Of a stretch of 64,000 nt of DNA, positions 57,891 to 64,000 are shown piece by piece; within the stretch, counting starts at the first letter, position 1, and the number at the start of each line of letters is the position of its first letter. Below the pieces are notes generated by a model. The model was not told the DNA's origin and made no database searches. It worked only from the letters and a program-made list of their open reading frames with translations. The stretch spans positions 1 to 64,000 of IMG/VR virus record IMGVR_UViG_3300049734_000491; one strand, 5' to 3'. This stretch comes from a virus. Both the position numbers and the translations under genes were made by a program.

Positions 57891-58660
57891 CTGCACCGTT
57901 CCGCTCCAAGGAAGACTTCATCGAGGATGGTGACTGGCTCGGAGGCGGCGAGGACTACAGCAACTACACGGGTCCCGTCACTCCCGGCAAGCCCGGCAGC
58001 TATTCCTCCACACCCCCCGCCCTCGGCGAGATCACCGACCCCGGTGAGTTCAACAACCACCCCATCTACGGCGCTGCCGCCATGGCGGTTGACCCAGCCT
58101 GGCCGACCGACACGTGGGTGTTCACCTCGGCAGGCTCACCCGACGACTTCTGCTGGCTGTGGGATGGATCCACTTGGGTGACGCTCTTCATCGAGCCGGG
58201 AGAGCCCGGAACATGGAGCGTGCGCCCAGCACCAGCCAACCTGAGCGCACTCCGGTCTGATCCGGTGTACGGAACCGCCCAGTCAACGAAGTTGGCTGCC
58301 CTTGGCTGGGAGTTCAACCTCGGTGATTGGATGGTCCTCGGTGACAGCTCCCAATGCCACTGGGACGGTGACTCGTGGGAGGCCGGTCCGTACTACGGGA
58401 CCGGTCCGTGGATTTTCAGCCTTGTCCCGGACCGCATCGAGTTCGACGGAGGACCACGCACGATCACGATCAACGGACAGAACTTCACTCCGGCCAGCAC
58501 GATCACACTCTCGAGCAACGCTCATCCGAGCACCTACGTGAATCCCACCACCATCACGTTCGTCTTCGATCCGGGCGGCGTTCTCGCGACCCTCGGGGTC
58601 GAGGTGCACGACGGCGGGAACACATCGAACGGCATCAACCTCATCGTGCAGGATTCATAA
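57887..58660 (+). CDS. virion protein with C-terminal IPT/TIG-like domain
   Basis: The 257-residue protein begins MTAPFRSKEDFIEDGDWLGG, a start shared with the next protein. The C-terminus (FSLVPDRIEFDGGPRTITINGQNFTPASTITLSSN...TTITFVFD) is an IPT/TIG immunoglobulin-like beta fold typical of phage decoration or fibre proteins. Probably surface-exposed carbohydrate or receptor binding. Confidence 0.65.
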   Translation: MTAPFRSKEDFIEDGDWLGGGEDYSNYTGPVTPGKPGSYSSTPPALGEITDPGEFNNHPIYGAAAMAVDPAWPTDTWVFTSAGSPDDFCWLWDGSTWVTLFIEPGEPGTWSVRPAPANLSALRSDPVYGTAQSTKLAALGWEFNLGDWMVLGDSSQCHWDGDSWEAGPYYGTGPWIFSLVPDRIEFDGGPRTITINGQNFTPASTITLSSNAHPSTYVNPTTITFVFDPGGVLATLGVEVHDGGNTSNGINLIVQDS

Positions 58661-58704
58661 CCCCACCGGCACACCACACCCGCCCCTACCCCAAAGGACC
58701 CGTA

Positions 58705-59193
58705 ATGCCATCAACATTCGTCTCCAAGGAGAACTTCGTCGAGAACGACGACTGGCTCGAGGGACCGGCCGGTGCGGCCGACGACCCCAAGATCACCGGC
58801 GTCACGCCGACCGGGCTCACCGTCGCCTCACCCTCCACGCTCATGACCGTGACGGGCACCGAGTTCATCTCGGGCTCGGTGATCGAGATCGCCCAGCAAG
58901 CCCGTGCCACGACGTTCGTGAACGCCACCACCCTGACCTGCCAGTGGGATCCCCAGGTTGCCGCCACCGTCAACTTCACCGTGCGGAACCCCAACCAAGA
59001 GGAGTCCAATTCCTGGCCGTACACGGTGGGGGCACTCGCTGCCGCCGACGTGTCGGGCATGTCGATCGACGAGGTGAAGGACTACGTCCGGAACAACCCG
59101 GACCAACTCTCCGAGGTGGCCCAGTTCGAGCGCAACGGCCAGAACCGCCCAGAACTGGTCGCTTGGCTGCAGGCCCTCCTCGACGAGGAGTGA
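58705..59193 (+). CDS. virion protein with IPT/TIG-like domain, paralog of the upstream one
   Basis: The 162-residue protein starts MPSTFVSKENFVENDDWLEG, matching the FxSKExFxExxDWLxG start at 57887. A TIG-like fold (ITGVTPTGLTVASPSTLMTVTGTEF) follows, then a C-terminal head-tail-associated helix (MSIDEVKDYVRNNPDQLSEV). Starts after AAAGGACCCGTA. Suggests gene duplication in the fibre cluster. Confidence 0.65.
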   Translation: MPSTFVSKENFVENDDWLEGPAGAADDPKITGVTPTGLTVASPSTLMTVTGTEFISGSVIEIAQQARATTFVNATTLTCQWDPQVAATVNFTVRNPNQEESNSWPYTVGALAAADVSGMSIDEVKDYVRNNPDQLSEVAQFERNGQNRPELVAWLQALLDEE

Positions 59194-59257
59194 TCCAAGG
59201 AGCCTCAGCACCCCCCAAGTACGCTGAAGAAACCTGAGCTAACCAAAGGAGCTCACC

Positions 59258-59458
59258 ATGGTTGCAACAATCTGGAGCGGAGCCGCCAACGCCAGCGACT
59301 GGTTCTTCCTGATCGCGACGATCCTGGCTGGACTCGCAGCCATCCTCCACCTACTGCCGGCACCGACCACGACATCACCGGCGGCGAAGTTGCCGTGGAC
59401 GTCGTTTCTCGTGGCGGCTGCCATCGCGTTGGTCGCTCTCGGCCTGCTGGCCATCTGA
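59258..59458 (+). CDS. small two-span membrane protein
   Basis: The 66-residue protein MVATIWSGAANASDWFFLIA... has two hydrophobic segments separated by a short Pro/Thr loop. Position among virion genes suggests a moron or holin-like protein. Confidence 0.6.
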   Translation: MVATIWSGAANASDWFFLIATILAGLAAILHLLPAPTTTSPAAKLPWTSFLVAAAIALVALGLLAI

Positions 59459-59461
59459 TCC

Positions 59462-60232
59462 ATGCCCCGCGTCGTCCTCCCCGAGATCCACAGAGAAGTC
59501 TGGGCCGATCCGGCCACCTTCGCCGAGGCGAACGCCATCTCGGTGGAGGACGCGTGGTACATGCTGTCCGAGGCAACCTGGCTGCTCAGCACCCTCACCG
59601 ACGGCCGGGTGCACGGAGGCGGTTGGTGGGAGGACCGCATCCGGATCACGCCGGGCACCTGTGATGTGGCCCTCGCACATGGGCCGGTGATCGCCGTCAG
59701 CCAGGTTGTGCGGACCCATCACTGCGGCTGCGACCAAGAAGTCCTCGACGACTTCTGCATCATCGACGATCGCACCCTCCGCTTCTGCTGCGGCGGCCCG
59801 TGCCAAGGTCTCTTCCGAGGCTGCTGCGATGACTGGAACGTGATCGTCCGGTACCAGCAGGCCCCGTGCCTCCCGCCCGGGAGCCAGGCTGCGGTGATCG
59901 CACTCGCCAACGAGTACGTCAACGCCGTGACCGGCAAGCCGTGCAAGCTCCCCGAGCGGATCAACAACGTGACCCGCCAAGGAGTCAGCTGGACGATCAT
60001 GGACCCCCAGACCTTCCTGAAGGAGGGCTTCACCGGCATCGGGGTCATCGACCACTGGTTGCAGGCCGCCAAGTTGGCCTGCCCCGACCAGCTCCGGATC
60101 ACCGACGTCCTCAAGGGGGTTGTGATCTCCTCCACACCGCTCGACGTCGAGCCGGCCCCGTTCCTCGGCACTGCCTTCTCGTTCGGGTTCGACGTTCCCG
60201 ACGACCACCAACCCGACACGGAGCCGTGCTGA
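59462..60232 (+). CDS. head-to-tail connector protein
   Basis: The 256-residue protein has the segment RINNVTRQGVSWTIMDPQTFLKEGFTGIGVIDHWLQAAKLA, characteristic of head-tail connector/adaptor proteins of actinophages, plus Cys pairs (HHCGC; FCCGGPCQGLFRGCC). It probably joins portal and tail. Confidence 0.72.
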   Translation: MPRVVLPEIHREVWADPATFAEANAISVEDAWYMLSEATWLLSTLTDGRVHGGGWWEDRIRITPGTCDVALAHGPVIAVSQVVRTHHCGCDQEVLDDFCIIDDRTLRFCCGGPCQGLFRGCCDDWNVIVRYQQAPCLPPGSQAAVIALANEYVNAVTGKPCKLPERINNVTRQGVSWTIMDPQTFLKEGFTGIGVIDHWLQAAKLACPDQLRITDVLKGVVISSTPLDVEPAPFLGTAFSFGFDVPDDHQPDTEPC

Positions 60233-62052
60233 TGGGATGCGATCCGCCAACTTCCAGCCCGCCACCAGGACCACTCCCCGCTCCGTGCGGGGACGGCGTC
60301 ATCTTCCTGCGGGACATCTGGTGGCAGGACTCCACCATCGACGGCGGACCTGTCGACAACGGCGACGACAGCCAAGCCGGCTTCCCGTTCGCCGATCAGT
60401 ACGCGCAGTCCATCACGCCTCGTACCCTGCGGAACTTCGCCTACGAGATCTCCAAGGCACTGTGCACCCTTCCGCACTACCTCATCGAGTCGGGATCCCT
60501 GCTCGAGAACCTGGCCTTCTACATCGGTGACGGGACCAACGGCGAAGAGGGCCACTTCTACTACACGACCGAGCATCCCACTCCCCCCACAGCGCCGGGC
60601 ATGGCCGGCTGGACCGACGCCGGCAACTTCGGCGAGTTGGCTGGAGCGATGCCGGCAGGCGGCGAGCCCGGCCAGGTCTTGGTCAAGACCGCTACCGACA
60701 ACTACGCCGTCGAGTGGACCGACTGGTGCAACGAGCTCAACCTCACGCCGAACATGTTCCTCCTTGAGAACAGGTTGGTGGATGCGATCCCGTACCTGAC
60801 CGAGCAGTCCCCGCCGAACGATCCCCCGCTGTGGATGTCGGACTACGGCATGAACGCCACACAAGGGTCGATCGCAACCCTCCCAGCCGAGGGCTCTCGG
60901 ACCTCGGACTACTTCGCCCAGGCGTTCCAGATCAACTGGCCCGCTGATTCCCAGGCCCAAGGCACGTACGCCAGCGTCGAACAGGACCCCCACTACCTGC
61001 AGTACTTCTTCACCTTCACCGCCGACGCACCCGGTTCGTTGGAGATCCTTCTCGCTGGAGTCGATGGCGAAGAGTTGACTGGGTCGGTCGAGGCGGTGGT
61101 CACCCCCACCGACACCTCAGACGTCAGCTGGGATCCTGATCCCTACCACCAGTACATCATCGGCTACGGGTCCACTGGCTCACTCGGTGAGGGTGGTGGA
61201 GTTCCGATCACCGAACCAACCGAGTACAGCGTCCGAATTCGGTACTCGCCCGGTGCAAACATCCGTCAACACCTGCCCTATGACGATCCTTCGCTCGAGC
61301 TGCTCTTCCAACAGCCCACGGGGGAGCTCTCGGTCACGTACGAATCGTTCGATGCTCTGGGCAAGACGGGTGAGGTCTACGACCAGGGCCTGTCCGACAT
61401 CGATGCCTGCTACGGCACGGACCTCCACCGGATCATCACCGAGACCATCCAGCGAGTTCCGACGAAACCGCTGGTGTACGGCGCAGCGCTCTTCGGTGAC
61501 GAGAGCCCGATCGACCAGATCATCGCGACACGATCAAAGCTCCTCTACTTCGGCACGCCGTTCGGGATCCGACACGACGAGTCCACTGGTGGCCTCAGGA
61601 TCAACGGGCAGTACACGTACTACAACACCACGTCAGAACTTCTCGTTGTGACACAGGGTCTCGTACGAGACCTGCCGGGCTTCTCGAGCCGAGCCGCGAC
61701 TCATCCGATCTGGGCAGGAGTGTGGGTGACGCTCCGGCTCGAGGACGCTGAGTTCAATCAGGACCTCGCCCTGTCAGCCAAGTTGGAACTCTTCCTCATG
61801 AAGAACGCACTGGATCCACCCGAACCAGTGGCCGAGAGGACGGTGATGGTCCCAGCGGCTGGGGCGTGGCAGCTTCCCACCACGGCGTTCCTGGTCGGAG
61901 AGGTCTACGGAGATTCGGAATCATTGACCAAACTGGCGCTCGGTTGGCACGTCCGGGTCACGCTCACCGATCCCACGCTCGACCCGACCCTGCAGGACAA
62001 GAGGCTCATCGTCGACTGGATGACCGCTTCTCCCCAGATGGATGGCCTGTAG
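60232..62052 (+). CDS. large virion structural protein
   Basis: The 606-residue protein is beta-rich (repeated DYFAQAFQINW and YYTTEHPTP-type units, SVTYESFDALGKTGEVYDQG). It starts TGATG-coupled to the connector gene. Probably a tail or neck-associated protein; no enzymatic motif. Confidence 0.6.
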   Translation: MGCDPPTSSPPPGPLPAPCGDGVIFLRDIWWQDSTIDGGPVDNGDDSQAGFPFADQYAQSITPRTLRNFAYEISKALCTLPHYLIESGSLLENLAFYIGDGTNGEEGHFYYTTEHPTPPTAPGMAGWTDAGNFGELAGAMPAGGEPGQVLVKTATDNYAVEWTDWCNELNLTPNMFLLENRLVDAIPYLTEQSPPNDPPLWMSDYGMNATQGSIATLPAEGSRTSDYFAQAFQINWPADSQAQGTYASVEQDPHYLQYFFTFTADAPGSLEILLAGVDGEELTGSVEAVVTPTDTSDVSWDPDPYHQYIIGYGSTGSLGEGGGVPITEPTEYSVRIRYSPGANIRQHLPYDDPSLELLFQQPTGELSVTYESFDALGKTGEVYDQGLSDIDACYGTDLHRIITETIQRVPTKPLVYGAALFGDESPIDQIIATRSKLLYFGTPFGIRHDESTGGLRINGQYTYYNTTSELLVVTQGLVRDLPGFSSRAATHPIWAGVWVTLRLEDAEFNQDLALSAKLELFLMKNALDPPEPVAERTVMVPAAGAWQLPTTAFLVGEVYGDSESLTKLALGWHVRVTLTDPTLDPTLQDKRLIVDWMTASPQMDGL

Positions 62053-62060
62053 GAACTTCC

Positions 62061-62294
62061 ATGGCTCCCGACGCCGAGCTGGAGCAACTGCGCGCCAGGG
62101 TCGACACCCTTGAGCGAGAGCTCAACGTGCTCAAGGGTGAGCGGGAGAACCTCATGGGAGGGTTCACCGAGCTCTCGAGTTCGCTGGCTAGCGTGGCAGC
62201 AGACGTGGCCTCGCTCATGTCCCGCATGGTCACGCTCCCGATCCCCATGCCACCCACCGACAAGACCGAGCAGGACGACGAATCAGAACCATGA
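62061..62294 (+). CDS. small coiled-coil protein
   Basis: The 77-residue protein MAPDAELEQLRARVDTLERE... forms a heptad coiled coil (ELEQLRARVDTLERELNVLKGERENL) and ends with acidic Pro-rich residues. Could be a tail-assembly chaperone or spacer. Confidence 0.65.
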   Translation: MAPDAELEQLRARVDTLERELNVLKGERENLMGGFTELSSSLASVAADVASLMSRMVTLPIPMPPTDKTEQDDESEP

Positions 62295-62629
62295 CCTACG
62301 ATCCCAACGAGCACACGGTGCCGGTCACGTACCACCCACCCATGCCCGCCAGCGAGGCGGTGTTGTTGACCGCAGACAACATCGAGGACATGTACCACGT
62401 GGTCGAACCGATCGGTCCGGTCCTGCAGCGTCCCGACTACTCCACCGCTGAGCCCGGTGACTACGTCGTGAAGATCCCAGACGCCCGACAGATCAATGGC
62501 TACACGTGGGTCGTCATGCCCGCCGAGTGGGTGACCGAGCTCCCGTTCCCACCACCACCCCCGCCGGAAGAGGATGAGGAGGAACCAGACGATGCTGCCC
62601 CAACAGCTCCTGGATCAGATCCTGGCTGA
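62291..62629 (+). CDS. hypothetical protein
   Basis: The 112-residue protein MTYDPNEHTVPVTYHPPMPA... has an acidic Pro-rich C-terminus (PPEEDEEEPDDAAPTAPGSDPG). ATGA-coupled to the coiled-coil gene; unknown function. Confidence 0.6.
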   Translation: MTYDPNEHTVPVTYHPPMPASEAVLLTADNIEDMYHVVEPIGPVLQRPDYSTAEPGDYVVKIPDARQINGYTWVVMPAEWVTELPFPPPPPPEEDEEEPDDAAPTAPGSDPG

Positions 62630-63026
62630 CATTCAGATCGCTCTTGCCAAGGCCAACGAAACAGACCCCAGGATCACGACCCCCGCCCTGTGCTACACGG
62701 GGGTGTCGACACCGGTGGTGGCGTGCGAGGCCCTGCAGGTCTACATGACCCGCATGGGGCAGGACACGAATCCGGAGTCGTGCGGGTGCGGCCAGACGGC
62801 CAACGTTGTCTGCGTCCTGACCCGCGACTGCGCCAACATGTCCAACGACGACGGGACCGACAATCCCCCAGTGGTCGAGGAGGTATCAGAACTGATGACA
62901 CTCGACGGCGTGGTCATGTCGAACGTGGCGATGGTGTACCTCGACGCGACGTGGAACATCGAGTTCACCGTCACGGGTGGTCTGGGGATCACCTCGATGT
63001 CGATGGACCTGCCCATTCCTTGTTAG
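62592..63026 (+). CDS. hypothetical Cys-rich protein
   Basis: The 144-residue protein MLPQQLLDQILADIQIALA... has a Cys-rich middle (CGCGQTANVVCVLTRDCAN). ATG follows GAGGAGGAACC; it overlaps the preceding gene by 38 bp. Possibly head or tail-associated. Confidence 0.6.
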   Translation: MLPQQLLDQILADIQIALAKANETDPRITTPALCYTGVSTPVVACEALQVYMTRMGQDTNPESCGCGQTANVVCVLTRDCANMSNDDGTDNPPVVEEVSELMTLDGVVMSNVAMVYLDATWNIEFTVTGGLGITSMSMDLPIPC

Positions 63027-63037
63027 ATTCACTACCT

Positions 63038-63043
63038 ATACTG
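63038..63043 (+). promoter_or_regulatory. isolated TATACT near the HNH gene end
   Basis: A TATACT hexamer, the -10 sequence of the array promoters, lies just after the 62592 gene, but no -35 is found at 16-18 bp. It may be the remnant of a promoter for the tail gene now separated by the inserted HNH gene. Confidence 0.3.
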
Positions 63044-63044
63044 A

Positions 63045-63647
63045 CTACTTTAAGTAGTTCCATGTCAGGCGACGAATGATGGCTGAAACGGTCGTCTGAG
63101 CAACTCCAAACTCATCAGCCAACCGTTGTTGCGACACCCTGCCTTCGGCATACCGGTCTCGAATTTCTCGAACAGCAGCCTCGTCCAGCACAGCAGTCCC
63201 ACACTTCGCACCGATAGCTGCAGTTCCGTCCCGAAGTCGATCGGCGGAGTTCTCCTTGTGTGTGCCCCAGCGAAGGTGCTTCGGATTGAAGCACCGAGGG
63301 TTGTTGCACGGTCCGTGAAGAGCCACTGCCCCGTCTGGTTGAGGTCCGTGAAACAGAGCGCAGGCTGCGACGTGAACCCGAACAACCTTGCCCTTATAGG
63401 TAAAGGTTCCGTAATTACAACTTCCCATTCCAGCGTATGGCCAGACGATGCACTCATCAGTCTCTGTTGTGACGTTCGCATCGAAGAACCTCTGCGGCTC
63501 TCCAGGACTGGTGCCTCCAGCGAGCGGGTCACCATATCGACGGAGTCGGTGGTAATGATTCCGGCAGAGGTTCTTGCAGTAAATGGGATTTGTGCACGGC
63601 ATTCCGTCTCTGACAACTGAACAGGTATTCTGTGCTTCACCACCCAC
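63045..63647 (-). CDS. HNH homing-type endonuclease with HTH tail
   Basis: The approximately 200-residue protein has an N-terminal treble-clef-like CSVVRDGMPCTNPIYCKNLCRNHYHRLRRYGDP, a core LHGPCNNPRCFNPKHLRWG and a C-terminal helix-turn-helix (DEAAVREIRDRYAEGRVSQQRLADEFGVAQTTVSAII) for target binding. Antisense to the virion operon and placed between two plus-strand structural genes, as expected for a homing insertion. GTG at 63647 is a guess; an ATG further down is possible. Confidence 0.82.
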   Translation of the reverse strand: MGGEAQNTCSVVRDGMPCTNPIYCKNLCRNHYHRLRRYGDPLAGGTSPGEPQRFFDANVTTETDECIVWPYAGMGSCNYGTFTYKGKVVRVHVAACALFHGPQPDGAVALHGPCNNPRCFNPKHLRWGTHKENSADRLRDGTAAIGAKCGTAVLDEAAVREIRDRYAEGRVSQQRLADEFGVAQTTVSAIIRRLTWNYLK

Positions 63648-63665
63648 GATGAGGACGGTAGTCCA

Positions 63666-64000
63666 GTGGCCCAAGTCGTATTCGTCGAGAACCCGGTCGG
63701 CATGAAGTACGTGTTCCGAAGTTGGCCGGGCGACGTCGGCAAGTGGCTGTCCAAGAAGACCGTGGAGGTACAACTCCGGGCGGTGCAGGGCGCCCCCATG
63801 AAGACCGGCGCCACCAAGGCGTCGATCCGGTTCAGCCTCGGACACGATCTGGGTGAGCTCTCCTCCTCGGTGGGGGTCGGCACCCGGCAAGGTTTGCTGG
63901 TGCACCAAGGTACCCGTCCCCACCTGATCCGGGCCCGCAACCCGACGGGCCACCTCGCCTTCTTCTGGCCCAAGGTCGGCCACACCGTGTACCCGCGGCA
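63666..64000 (+). CDS. HK97-gp10-like tail completion/neck protein (truncated by window end)
   Basis: The 111 visible residues read VAQVVFVENPVGMKYVFRSW... with MKTGATKASIRFSLGHDLGELSSSVGVG and TRQGLLVHQGTRPHLIRARNPTGHLAFFWPKVG, a pattern of gp10-like head-tail completion proteins (SGxLxxSI...VGTxxxYAxxxxxGTxPHxIxxxx). Starts at GTG after GAGGACGG. The gene continues past the window. Confidence 0.7.
   Translation, partial: MAQVVFVENPVGMKYVFRSWPGDVGKWLSKKTVEVQLRAVQGAPMKTGATKASIRFSLGHDLGELSSSVGVGTRQGLLVHQGTRPHLIRARNPTGHLAFFWPKVGHTVYPR

Overview
The window is part of a large, GC-rich tailed-phage genome, most likely a siphovirus of a high-GC actinobacterium. The reasons are a complete head module (portal, capsid protease, major capsid protein, head-tail connectors), many tiny tightly packed genes, several free-standing HNH endonucleases, many GTG starts, and sigma70-type TTGACA/TATACT promoters. 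No host gene is visible, and no integrase or large terminase is recognised inside the window.

Layout. (1) 1-2560: a DUF3987-type replication ATPase. (2) 2557-4230: about 1.7 kb with no convincing gene. It holds a 48-bp inverted repeat enclosing paired 11-bp palindromic sites, then at least 13 same-strand copies of CGACAGCC, each usually preceded by a CGGCCCC box, then a very strong hairpin. This is my best candidate for a replication origin or partition site. (3) 4234-6580 (+): two small membrane proteins, a possible virion protein, a terminase-small-subunit-like protein and a charged peptide, ending at a bidirectional terminator. (4) 6649-27640, almost all on the minus strand: about 45 small genes, one tRNA-Cys and several apparent non-coding RNAs. 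Most units have their own near-consensus promoter (TTGACA-N17-TATACT) and a stereotyped leader ending GAAAGGACCACGACC-ATG, or they start leaderless about 8 nt after the -10. The block includes a MoxR/CobS-like ATPase paired with a CobT-like VWA/HExxH protein, a YodL-like protein, a DUF3846 protein, an XRE repressor-like protein and a double-AP2 protein. (5) 27730-64000 (+): the virion operon. In order: DUF1360 membrane protein, portal, a 2540-residue protein with a C-terminal HExxH motif, three small genes, a 2352-residue protein with a kinase-like segment, a MuF-like protein, scaffold-like and protease-like proteins, major capsid protein, a tail-tube-like protein, fibre or decoration proteins with TIG-like domains, head-tail connector, and a truncated HK97-gp10-like protein. 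Seven HNH/AP2 endonuclease genes are scattered through the window, four of them exactly at ATGA stop-start junctions.

The most unusual content is RNA-level and regulatory. Three promoter-driven loci (near 15.2, 23.3 and 27.1 kb) carry copies of a small structured RNA, and two of them share a stem with three compensatory base-pair changes. A further promoter-driven region of about 465 nt (25877-26341) has no plausible gene and folds into several long hairpins, like the large ornate RNAs found near phage tRNA genes. A nested-stem leader of about 137 nt precedes a small gene at 27.4 kb. Several promoters sit inside palindromes whose arms change together between loci. All coordinates and pairings come from reading the sequence. 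Function calls rest on recognised motifs and phage gene order, without database searches.
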